DNA from: Robiginitalea marina
GTDB taxonomy: Bacteria; Bacteroidota; Bacteroidia; Flavobacteriales; Flavobacteriaceae
NCBI RefSeq assembly: GCF_024006985.1
Contig: NZ_JAMXIB010000001.1
Location: 124,001-188,000 of the forward strand
DNA: 64,000 nt
Direction of reading: 5' to 3'
Made by a program: the position numbers and the translations under genes. The notes beneath the pieces are model-generated. The model was not told where the DNA came from. It searched no databases and saw nothing but the letters and a program-made list of their open reading frames with translations. Shown piece after piece: positions 1 to 7,584 of this stretch; position 1 is the first letter of the stretch; the number at the start of each line of letters is the position of its first letter.

Positions 1-675
1 CGACCCGAGAAAAATAAACGTATTGTTCAGTACCAGGCTACCCCCAACCCTGAGGTGCGTATGCAGTAGGGAAAGCCCGTAGCAATAGAAAAAGGGCAAG
101 ACCACACACATCCGGTCGTCCCCTGTGAGCTTCAGATAGGAAACAATGGACGCGGTATTCGCGATCAGGTTTCCGTGGGTCAGCATTACCCCTTTGGGCA
201 CCCCGGTGGAGCCGGAGGTAAAGATGATCTCGGCCAGGCGATCTTCCGGGAAAGACGAGTCCAACGACCTTTCCGAATCCCCGCGGGCGGCCACGATGCC
301 GGGGAGATCCGCTTCTGACAGTACCCTGACACCCTCCCCAAAGGCGTACTGGGCCCTTAACCGTTCCTGGCAAAAGACCAGGGGGCTTTCCGTTTGCTCC
401 AGGATGTACTCCAGGTTCCCCTGTTCAATAGTATAATTCAAGGGAACGCAAGCATTACCTGATTTTAGGATGCCCAGGTAGGACGTAATAAAAAAAACCG
501 AATTCGGGCTAACGAGCAGGATGTTCCTGCCCTGCCCGAATTCGTCTTGTAGCCAGGAGGCCAGGGAGTTGCTGTCGCGGTAGAGCTCCGCATAGGACAG
601 AGGCTCCCTACCCCCGACGATGAATTCCTTGTCCAGTCCTTTGGAATGCTCAAAAACGTAATCAAAGAAATTCAT
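1..675 (-). CDS. AMP-forming acyl-CoA/acyl-ACP ligase, partial (N-terminal 225 codons)
   Basis: The N-terminal part of an ANL-superfamily (AMP-binding) ligase runs off the left edge; the C-terminal subdomain is not in the window. The reading frame starts at an ATG at 675 (MNFFDYVFEHSK) and stays open to base 1. Motif A3 of the superfamily, TSGSTGVPKG, is at residues 153-162, followed by a THGNL motif and a PFFYCYGLS stretch typical of acyl-CoA ligases. The family activates a carboxylic acid as acyl-AMP and passes it to CoA or to a phosphopantetheine arm. It starts 9 bases after the stop of the NAD-synthase-like gene, so it is the last visible gene of a unit with an amidotransferase and an acyl carrier protein. 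I infer that it loads that carrier protein with an acyl or amino acid used to decorate the polysaccharide. The substrate cannot be read from the sequence. Confidence 0.85.
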   Translation of the reverse strand, partial: MNFFDYVFEHSKGLDKEFIVGGREPLSYAELYRDSNSLASWLQDEFGQGRNILLVSPNSVFFITSYLGILKSGNACVPLNYTIEQGNLEYILEQTESPLVFCQERLRAQYAFGEGVRVLSEADLPGIVAARGDSERSLDSSFPEDRLAEIIFTSGSTGVPKGVMLTHGNLIANTASIVSYLKLTGDDRMCVVLPFFYCYGLSLLHTHLRVGGSLVLNNTFIFLGS

Positions 676-684
676 GGAGTCCGG

Positions 685-1665
685 TTAAAAGATCGGACGC
701 ATCCGCAGGTATTCCGTGGTCTTTTTCTTCCTTTCGAAACTCTTGTAGATGTTTTCGACCTCCTGGGCGGTGCGGCCCATAACTTCCCCAACTTCCCCGG
801 CATGGTACTGGTTCTCCCATCCGTACCAGATCAGGTCCATCTCGGCGAAGGGCAATTGGTAGAAGAAGTCTTCCTGGGTCTGCTCAGCCGTATAGGTGTC
901 GGTAGTAGGGGTGCGGTCGATGATTTCCTGGGGCACCCCGAGGTGCCGGGCCAGTTGGTAGACCTGGGTTTTATACAAATGCCCGATGGGCATTACATCG
1001 GCCCCGCCATCGCCATATTTGACAAAAAAGCCCTGTTCCACCTCGTGTTTGTTCGGGGTCCCGATCACGGCGTAGTGGAGGCGTTCCGCATGGTAATAAA
1101 GCATGGACATACGGGTGCGTTGCTTGAAATTCGTTGCGGCAACGATTTGCAGGTATTCTTTGGCCGGCAGGAGTTTGCTGATGACCTCCCCATCCGGTTT
1201 GATCACGGTAATGGAAAAGATTGCGGGAATATTTTTACTGATATCCTGCTTGATCTCGATTTTGCTTTTGTCCACTGCAGGGTCAAAATCAGGAACGACC
1301 CGGGCAATGGCTTCGTCCCGGCGGCGATAGCACCCAAAGCCCTCCAGGGCCCCGGTGATGTTCTCCTCCAGGGTTTCCACCCCGAATTTTGCAGCCAGCT
1401 TCAGGGCCAGGGACTTGCTGTCTCCGCTGGAATCCTGTTCCGGCAGCATGATCCCGGTTACCTTCTCCGGGCCAAAGGCTTTCACACTGAGGGCCAGGCA
1501 AACCGAGGAATCGATCCCTCCGCTAATGCCGACGACCCCGCCGCGACGTTGCAGCGTTTGTCCGACATCCTTCCGAAGCTTTTCTGCGATCCGGTCGCAA
1601 ACCGCTTCGATATTCTCGAGATGCAGGATGTCTTTGGAGAAGGGCTTAACTTGTGTAGTATTCAT
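685..1665 (-). CDS. NAD+ synthase-like ATP-dependent amidase (N-type ATP pyrophosphatase)
   Basis: 326 residues. The ATP-pyrophosphatase P-loop SGGIDSS is at residues 48-54, followed by family-like motifs such as GTPNKHE and GDGGADVMPIGHLYKTQV. It has no nitrilase (glutaminase) domain, so it would use free ammonia or ammonia supplied by a partner. Housekeeping NadE converts nicotinate adenine dinucleotide to NAD. This copy lies 12 bases after an asparagine-synthase-like gene and 9 bases before an acyl ligase inside a polysaccharide locus. NadE-like genes beside asnB-like genes recur in exopolysaccharide loci, so it may amidate a polysaccharide precursor instead. It is longer than typical ammonia-dependent NadE (about 250-280 residues), with an extra C-terminal tail rich in Lys/Arg. 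The family call is firm; the substrate is open. Confidence 0.85.
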   Translation of the reverse strand: MNTTQVKPFSKDILHLENIEAVCDRIAEKLRKDVGQTLQRRGGVVGISGGIDSSVCLALSVKAFGPEKVTGIMLPEQDSSGDSKSLALKLAAKFGVETLEENITGALEGFGCYRRRDEAIARVVPDFDPAVDKSKIEIKQDISKNIPAIFSITVIKPDGEVISKLLPAKEYLQIVAATNFKQRTRMSMLYYHAERLHYAVIGTPNKHEVEQGFFVKYGDGGADVMPIGHLYKTQVYQLARHLGVPQEIIDRTPTTDTYTAEQTQEDFFYQLPFAEMDLIWYGWENQYHAGEVGEVMGRTAQEVENIYKSFERKKKTTEYLRMRPIF

Positions 1666-1677
1666 GTTTTTAATTGG

Positions 1678-3669
1678 TTACGTTGATATTACCTTATTTT
1701 CGATTACGATTTTGTCGGGGACCAGCCATTCGGCTGCCTCCAGGGGGATGTTTTTCCGGTTCACAAACTGGTCGTGGAGCATTTGCGTCGAAAGGACTGC
1801 CGTCAGGGCCATGTTGTCGACTTCCGAAATGCGCTGGCCGGTCCGCATCTTATCCAGCAATCGGTCTGTGTGTTCCGGGTTGAAAATACCCGCGGAGCGG
1901 ATTCCCTCCGCATTCAGGTATTCCGGATAGGCCAAGTCCTTTTCCGAAACAAAAACCGACCGGATTGGGGCCCGGTAGGCTTGTTTGGGGCGGTTCAGGA
2001 TGGCGTCGGGCAGGCGGCCCTTCATCAGTTTTTTTAATAAAAATTTCTCGTTCAGGCCATGGAGCTTCAGGTCGGGGTGGAGGCTCATGCACAAGTCGAT
2101 CACCCGGTGGTCCAGGAAGGGGTAGCGCCCCTCTATGGATTGTGCCATCCCCATGCGGTCGCCCTGGGAAGAAAGCAAGTACCCCGACATAAAGAGGTTT
2201 TGTTCCACCCACTGCGCTTTGGCCAGGTAATCGTATCCGTCCAGCTGGCCGCCCACGCTTTTTTCAAGAGCTTCCAAAGGGGAATACCCTGCCGTGGCCT
2301 CCTGGTATTCGGATGTCAGATAATTCCCAATTCGCGACGTATTGTTCCACCGCAGCAAGTGGGAGTAGAGCGGATGGGCCGTATCGCCCAGGCGATAGCC
2401 GAAAAAGAGCTTCAGGGCGTTGTTGTTCGCCGATTTCATCTGCGGCAGGTACGGGTACAGCTTTTTCAGCAACAGGGGCCTCAGGCGCGAATCCGGGTCT
2501 TTGGCCCAGAAATTCCGGATTTTGGCTTCCTTGAAAATGTTGTAACCGCCCAGGAGTTCGTCGGCGCCTTCCCCGGTAATCACCACTTTGATGTTGTGTG
2601 CCCGCACGTTGCCGGCCAGAAGCATCATTGGGGTAGGGGCGGTGCGCAGCAAAGGGGCTTCGCTATGCCATACCACTTTGGCAAAATTTGCAGCGATGTC
2701 TTCGGGGCGGCACTGGATCGCGGCGTGTTCGGTCTGGAAATAGGAAACCGCCAGGTTCTGATAGTCCGATTCATCAAAATCCTTTTCGGAAAACCCGATT
2801 GAAAAGGTCTTTAGGTTGCCCGGGGATATTTTTTTGATGAATGAGGTGGTTACGCTGGAATCGATGCCCCCGCTCAGGTAGGCGGCCACGGGAACGTCTG
2901 CCCGCAGGCGTAGGCGCACCGCATCTTCAAAAACAGCCTCGAAGGCTTCCGCGGCTTCTTCGGCCCGTTGAAACCGATAGGCATCCGGCCTGGTCAGGGG
3001 TGTTTCCCAGAACCTCCGCACGGTAACGCCTTTCGCATTGCAGACAAGATAGTGCCCCGGCGGCAATTCGCGGACCCCTTCGAAGGCCGTATCCGGGCTA
3101 AGGGCCGTCCAGAACGTAAAGTATTGGCGCAGCGCCCGGGGTGATAACTTTAGGTCCAAACCTGGAAATTCCATCAGGGCCTTGATCTCGGAGCCGAACA
3201 CGAAGGATTGCCCCACTTCCGCGTAAAACAGGGGGCGGATGCCCACCCGGTCGCGGGCCAGGAACAGTTCCCGCGAGACCCGGTCCCAGATGGCGATGGC
3301 AAATTGCCCGTTTAACCGGCTCAGGAAGTCGGGCCCATATTCTTCATAGAGGTGGACAATAACTTCCGTATCTGAATGCGTGCGAAAACGGTGGCCTTTC
3401 TTTTCCAGGTCCGCCTTTAGCTCGAGGTAGTTGAAGATCTCACCATTAAAGACGATCCAGTACCGGCCATCTTCATTGGAGAGCGGCATGGTCCCGGAAC
3501 TCAGGTCGATGATGCTCAGGCGCACGCTGCCCAGCCCGAGGTGCTCATCCAGGTAGATGCCGCTTTCGTCCGGGCCCCGATGGCGGATCCGGGTTAGCAT
3601 CCTGCACAACACCTCGCTCTGGGCTTCTGTGGAAGCCTGAAACTGATAAAACCCGGCTATTCCGCACAT
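1678..3669 (-). CDS. asnB: Asparagine synthase-like glutamine amidotransferase
   Basis: 663 residues with both AsnB domains. The N-terminal class II glutaminase domain begins MCGIAGF, so Cys2 becomes the nucleophile, and it carries RHRGPDESG and FNGEIFNY motifs. The synthase domain has the P-loop SGGIDSS at residues 266-272 and the later motif GEGADELLGGY. The family moves ammonia from glutamine to an adenylated carboxylate. In polysaccharide loci such enzymes can amidate hexuronic acids (for example WbpS in Pseudomonas O6), and this locus encodes several uronic acid pathways. It lies 22 bases after the acyl carrier protein gene and 12 bases before the NAD-synthase-like gene, so the three are probably co-transcribed. 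It could instead amidate the acid carried on the ACP. The symbol names the family, not a proven asparagine synthetase role. Confidence 0.87.
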   Translation of the reverse strand: MCGIAGFYQFQASTEAQSEVLCRMLTRIRHRGPDESGIYLDEHLGLGSVRLSIIDLSSGTMPLSNEDGRYWIVFNGEIFNYLELKADLEKKGHRFRTHSDTEVIVHLYEEYGPDFLSRLNGQFAIAIWDRVSRELFLARDRVGIRPLFYAEVGQSFVFGSEIKALMEFPGLDLKLSPRALRQYFTFWTALSPDTAFEGVRELPPGHYLVCNAKGVTVRRFWETPLTRPDAYRFQRAEEAAEAFEAVFEDAVRLRLRADVPVAAYLSGGIDSSVTTSFIKKISPGNLKTFSIGFSEKDFDESDYQNLAVSYFQTEHAAIQCRPEDIAANFAKVVWHSEAPLLRTAPTPMMLLAGNVRAHNIKVVITGEGADELLGGYNIFKEAKIRNFWAKDPDSRLRPLLLKKLYPYLPQMKSANNNALKLFFGYRLGDTAHPLYSHLLRWNNTSRIGNYLTSEYQEATAGYSPLEALEKSVGGQLDGYDYLAKAQWVEQNLFMSGYLLSSQGDRMGMAQSIEGRYPFLDHRVIDLCMSLHPDLKLHGLNEKFLLKKLMKGRLPDAILNRPKQAYRAPIRSVFVSEKDLAYPEYLNAEGIRSAGIFNPEHTDRLLDKMRTGQRISEVDNMALTAVLSTQMLHDQFVNRKNIPLEAAEWLVPDKIVIENKVIST

Positions 3670-3691
3670 GGATTATAAAGGTCGGTGACAG

Positions 3692-3940
3692 TTACCTTTT
3701 GCTTTCCAGGAAAGCAACAATGCTGTTAATGGACTCGAAATTCTCTACCACCAGTTCCTCGTCGTGGGTTTCCACCCCAAATTCTTCCTTGAGGAACTCA
3801 ATGAGAAACAACAGTCCCATGGAGTCGAGCAGGCCGGTTTCGAAGATCAGGGTATCATCCTCGATTTGGGATACATTGGCCAGCGTATTTTTGATAATGT
3901 ACTCTTTTACTTTGTTTTTGGTGTCAACAGCAGTGATCAT
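3692..3940 (-). CDS. Acyl carrier protein
   Basis: 82 residues, acidic, with the phosphopantetheine attachment motif LLDSMGLL; the modified serine is Ser40. Length and helix pattern fit a stand-alone ACP. It is the first gene of a minus-strand unit ACP, amidotransferase, NAD-synthase-like protein, acyl ligase, with gaps of 22, 12 and 9 bases. A dedicated ACP beside an AMP-forming ligase suggests an acid tethered to the carrier for transfer to a sugar by one of the acyltransferases encoded just upstream (4,227-8,625). It is unlikely to be the fatty-acid-synthesis ACP, which normally sits beside fabF. The 286 bases before it contain no gene I can support. Confidence 0.9.
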   Translation of the reverse strand: MITAVDTKNKVKEYIIKNTLANVSQIEDDTLIFETGLLDSMGLLFLIEFLKEEFGVETHDEELVVENFESINSIVAFLESKR

Positions 3941-4226
3941 TGTGCGATGAATTAAATTATGTGGTTAAGTCAGAATTTTAAATCTTTATTGTGGGGTAAA
4001 ACTACTTCTTAAAATTTTCCCAAAGGCTGGATTCCTGCGGATTTCGTTGAAATTGGATTTTTTTACGTTATGCGGTACCCGGGCCGGATTTAGAACAATA
4101 GAACGGGTTTTTGATAGAAAAAGTTGAACGATCTAAAAAGCCTTTTGGCAGAACCTTTCGGGCGGCTAACCCCTATGATGTTGGATTCCTACGACAAATC
4201 CCATTGTTTCCACATGCCAACCGGGT

Positions 4227-4826
4227 TTATGATCTTTCCCCTGTGGCCTTGAGAAAGTCGTCTTTCTTAGCTAGCAGGTTCCGCGATCTGGGGGCCACCC
4301 GTTTTAATGGATTGCCAAAATACAGATTCCATTCACTTAGGCTAGTAGATACCAAAGATAAGGCACCCACGGCCACCCCGTCCCCAATGGTTAAATTGGG
4401 CAAGACAATGCTGTTGGCCCCGATGATCACGTGTTCCCCAATCAGGACTTTCCCCGCTTTCAATTTTTTGTATTTGGAAGGGATGGTGGGGTTAGTTAAA
4501 GAATTTCCCGAATAATCATCTGTTTTGCTGTAGATTTTAACCCCCTGGGAAAGGCCACTAAAGTCTTTTATTTCAATGCCGTCATTGGCCAGCAGGTGAC
4601 AAAAAGCGCCGATGTGGATATATGTCCCAAGTTTTAATTCCCCCCCCGTGGCAATGATGGAGCAGAAGGCATCAATGATTACATTGTCCCCAATACTGAT
4701 GTTATGCAGCCCTGCTATGGTGCAATTTTTGGCAATCCTGACATTCCTGCCTACTGCTTTGAACCCGAAAGTACGCAGTTCGGTTTCACAATAATACCCT
4801 GTATTGAATGGGTTGTCGTCCGACAT
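4227..4826 (-). CDS. Left-handed beta-helix (hexapeptide) acyltransferase
   Basis: 199 residues. Imperfect hexapeptide repeats (for example IGDNVIIDAFCSIIATGG and IGEHVIIGANSIVLPNLTIGDGVAVGA) show the left-handed beta-helix of the WbbJ/CatB/NodL acetyltransferase family. The C-terminal LYFGNPLKRV resembles the usual GNPAK closing motif. Family members move an acetyl or other acyl group from CoA (rarely from ACP) to a sugar hydroxyl or amino group. It lacks the N-terminal Rossmann-like part of PglD. Its place between the ACP unit and three GNAT/FemAB-type genes points to acylation of the capsule repeat unit. Whether the donor is CoA or the neighbouring ACP cannot be told. Confidence 0.85.
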   Translation of the reverse strand: MSDDNPFNTGYYCETELRTFGFKAVGRNVRIAKNCTIAGLHNISIGDNVIIDAFCSIIATGGELKLGTYIHIGAFCHLLANDGIEIKDFSGLSQGVKIYSKTDDYSGNSLTNPTIPSKYKKLKAGKVLIGEHVIIGANSIVLPNLTIGDGVAVGALSLVSTSLSEWNLYFGNPLKRVAPRSRNLLAKKDDFLKATGERS

Positions 4827-5124
4827 GAATTTTACTTATATTTAATTGTGATTCGAAAGGATTCAAAAATACCCCAGCCGATTCATGTACTGAGAATATT
4901 CTGATGAAAACCCCATAAAAACGATTTACTACTGTTCGCATCTTTCTTCTGGCAGATAGGGCTTTACCATTTCCGATATCCAAGAAGATAGAAAAACGAT
5001 ATTTCTTATGACATCTCTCGGCGGAAAAAGGTCCGAACCTACACTGGTGAAGAGAAGGGACGGGCAAAAAGCTGGGGGGGTCCCCGAATTTATGAAAATT
5101 ATTTTATAGTTGAAGCTTCTCCAC
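4827..5124. other. Intergenic stretch, nothing recognised
   Basis: 298 bases between the hexapeptide acyltransferase start and the end of the first GNAT gene. A 93-codon minus-strand frame here (start about 5,067) has no recognisable domain and runs into the acyltransferase gene in another frame, so I do not call it. No clear terminator hairpin or consensus promoter was found. Confidence 0.5.
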
Positions 5125-6291
5125 TTAAGGGATAATCCTGAAGATTTTATCCGATTTCATCCCTTTAACCAAATAGTGCTGTGGGGACTTTTTTAACCGA
5201 AATACGTTGAGGCATTTTTCGGTATCCTCCGTTTCAAAGAGATACTCATAGATTGCCCTTCTGAGGACGGTAAATTCCGGAAGCCGGTAATCTATTTCAG
5301 CCCCTGCCTCCTGGCCCTCCTCAGGATCGTAGATACCCTCAATCTTACCGGCTGTAGAGAGCCCGGAAGGTTTTATCAGGTACGTGTCCCTGAATTGGTG
5401 ATACCGGTTAATGATTCCTTTTTCCCTAAGCCATTGCCTGAGCCACAGAATAAAAAGGAAGGCGTGGGTCGTTAAGGCAGCGCGCAGAGAGTTCCTTTGA
5501 TAAAAAATGTGATAATTGTAGTTATACACGCTATTGCACCACCTGCGTTTCCAATAAAAATCACCCTTGGAAAAGCTTATGGACGCGACTCCATTTTCGA
5601 GGCACCAGGTTATTTGATTCATTAAGTTGATGTATCCGGTGTTGAATTTGGAATAACAGATGTCATAGGTTCGGATGAACTGGAAGAGTACATTGTAAAG
5701 ATGGAAATTAAGGCAAATGTCAATTGGGATCCCCCGGTCAAAAATGACATAGAACGAAGCTTTTTTTTCCAGGATCATGGGGTAAACCTGCTCGTAGTAC
5801 CAATGTTTGGTTTTCAGGTTGCGATTGTTTTTTATTCCTTTTTCGTGGGACCGGATTTCCAGAAGGCGGTAAAATTCCTCAAAAACAAAATCGTATTCCT
5901 GGCGGGTCATCTCCCCAAAATACATGCGATAAGATATCTCAAAACAAGATTCCAGTTTTTTTACTGCCCGCCTGAGCTTATACCGGCTACTTTTGCCAAA
6001 GCGGGCCGCAAGATAGCCATCCAGGCTTTCCACATCCTTAAAATCTATGCGGAACCCCGGGTATTGCTTTATTTTTTTGAACCCAATGGATTTTGGCAAT
6101 TCTTTTAAGCCAACCTGGAAATAGTCCGGGATATCTTCGTAAACCATCGTGGGTCCTTTTAAATCAAGGGTACCCTTTTCCCCGACTACCGGCATTGATT
6201 TCTCGAATGATCCCACCTGGTAGGAAAGGGAATCATAGAATACAGGTAATTCCTGGAGGGTGTAAACCGAGAAAACAAAGTTGTTTTGCAA
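5125..6291 (-). CDS. GNAT-fold acyltransferase, CelD/BcsL (Acetyltransf_6) type, paralogue 1
   Basis: 388 residues. The middle part matches the CelD/BcsL-type GNAT fold: a basic RYKLRRAVKKLE segment (about residue 100), a helical EFYRLLEIR region, then a beta core with ISFSKGDFYWKRRW near residue 245, where the paralogues read FDFSKGHYDYKSDW and MDLRWGDFEHKKKL. It is clearly paralogous to the next gene (6,319-7,578) and to a distant gene at 44,134-45,015. The family transfers acyl groups, and related FemAB-fold proteins transfer amino acids; several occur in exopolysaccharide loci. It follows its paralogue by 27 bases, so it is probably the last gene of a FemAB-GNAT-GNAT operon. Substrate unknown. 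Confidence 0.75.
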   Translation of the reverse strand: MQNNFVFSVYTLQELPVFYDSLSYQVGSFEKSMPVVGEKGTLDLKGPTMVYEDIPDYFQVGLKELPKSIGFKKIKQYPGFRIDFKDVESLDGYLAARFGKSSRYKLRRAVKKLESCFEISYRMYFGEMTRQEYDFVFEEFYRLLEIRSHEKGIKNNRNLKTKHWYYEQVYPMILEKKASFYVIFDRGIPIDICLNFHLYNVLFQFIRTYDICYSKFNTGYINLMNQITWCLENGVASISFSKGDFYWKRRWCNSVYNYNYHIFYQRNSLRAALTTHAFLFILWLRQWLREKGIINRYHQFRDTYLIKPSGLSTAGKIEGIYDPEEGQEAGAEIDYRLPEFTVLRRAIYEYLFETEDTEKCLNVFRLKKSPQHYLVKGMKSDKIFRIIP

Positions 6292-6318
6292 AACTTAGAG
6301 GAGGTTAACGGTTAAAAA

Positions 6319-7578
6319 TCACAAAAAGCAAAGCTTTTGGATGGTGGATTGGCCCTGAAAGATGTATTTCTCTCCGGCCCGATCTTTGAACACCGTTACC
6401 CCAGAGAGGTGTTCCTGTGTTAGGAACAGAAAGGAATTCAGATGTTTTTTCAGGTGGCGATACTTTGCATCATTCATATCAATTTTACCCCATTGATCCA
6501 ACCCCGGCATAGATTCCAGTTCCGTTAGCAAGGGTTCCTTTCCCTCCGCCCTGGGAGCTGTTCGATGATATCCCCTGAGCTTAAAGAGGAGTTTGTTATA
6601 GCGTTCATTCAAATTCCTGTCCCTGAGAAACTGTTTCAGTGTTAAAAATTCCTTCAGCAACCAGGCGGTCGTACGGGATTTCAGGGATTTTTTGTTGTAG
6701 AAAATATGGTATTCAAACCTGTAGGGATGGGTCGCCCAATCGCTTTTATAGTCGTAATGCCCTTTTGAAAAATCAAAGATTTTAATGCCGTTTTGGTAGC
6801 ACCACTCCAGCTGTTTCATAATGGCAATGGTGCCAACATGAAATTTGCTGAAATCAGTATCGAAAACGGTAATGGCATTGAACATTACCCCGGAACCGAA
6901 ATAGTTTAGCGTAATGGAGATCGGTTCATCGTGGGCATAAATTACAAAAAGGCAAGCCTGGTTGCTTTGGATCATCTCATAAGCGACCTCCTGGTAAAAA
7001 GCCCATTCTTCCGCTTCCAGGTTATTGTTTCGGATTTGTTTTTCCCCAAAGCGTTTTTCCAGCAACTCCCGGAATTTAAGGAATAGTTGGTCGTAAGCCT
7101 CCCTTTCGATGGGCCCGCAGTGCATAGCGTAGGAAACCTCAAAACTTTGCTCCAAGCGCTTGGCATATTTCCGCAACTTATAGCGGGTATTTCGGCTGAA
7201 GAAGTTTTTGAAGTAGGCGTCATAATCCGGATAGGACTCCAGAGAAATCAGGTATCCCGGATACTGGCGTACCCTGTGCAAACCCACATTGGCTGGCAAT
7301 GGGCTCAGCTTCTGGGCAAAATATTCGGGGACATCATAAATCAAAAATACCTCGTCATCCATTGGCTTGCCGGTGCCATCGACACCAGACAGGGTATAGT
7401 TCATCCCTTTGGTCAGGTTTCGGCCGAGATTCAGGTAGTAGGGGAACTTGGGGTGCCTGTAAAAGGAGATACCGCTAAGAAACCCGGTATCAATAACGGG
7501 TTCGTTTCCCACAAAATGCGCAACAAACTTTTGCCTGAATTCTGGGGAGGTGAAGGGGTTGCTGTGAATAGTGACCAT
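6319..7578 (-). CDS. GNAT-fold acyltransferase, CelD/BcsL (Acetyltransf_6) type, paralogue 2
   Basis: 419 residues, aligned by eye with the preceding entry: RQYPGY versus KQYPGF, TRYKLRKYAKRLEQSFEVSY versus SRYKLRRAVKKLESCFEISY, and YRFEYHIFYNKKSL versus YNYNYHIFYQRNSL. That is a duplicated pair followed by divergence. The C-terminal 130 residues after the GNAT core are less conserved. The gene follows the FemAB-like gene by 6 bases and precedes paralogue 1 by 27 bases. Keeping two copies side by side suggests two different positions, or two different acyl groups, on the repeat unit; that is inference. Confidence 0.75.
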   Translation of the reverse strand: MVTIHSNPFTSPEFRQKFVAHFVGNEPVIDTGFLSGISFYRHPKFPYYLNLGRNLTKGMNYTLSGVDGTGKPMDDEVFLIYDVPEYFAQKLSPLPANVGLHRVRQYPGYLISLESYPDYDAYFKNFFSRNTRYKLRKYAKRLEQSFEVSYAMHCGPIEREAYDQLFLKFRELLEKRFGEKQIRNNNLEAEEWAFYQEVAYEMIQSNQACLFVIYAHDEPISITLNYFGSGVMFNAITVFDTDFSKFHVGTIAIMKQLEWCYQNGIKIFDFSKGHYDYKSDWATHPYRFEYHIFYNKKSLKSRTTAWLLKEFLTLKQFLRDRNLNERYNKLLFKLRGYHRTAPRAEGKEPLLTELESMPGLDQWGKIDMNDAKYRHLKKHLNSFLFLTQEHLSGVTVFKDRAGEKYIFQGQSTIQKLCFL

Positions 7579-7584
7579 GGGGAA

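Noticed and set aside
646-1686. 346-codon plus-strand frame opposite the NAD-synthase-like gene
   Set aside because: It is antisense to a gene with clear motifs and has no recognisable domain; GC-rich codon use opens such mirror frames.
4786-5067. 93-codon minus-strand frame before the hexapeptide acyltransferase
   Set aside because: No domain, overlaps the next gene in another frame, Cys/Arg-rich unlikely product.
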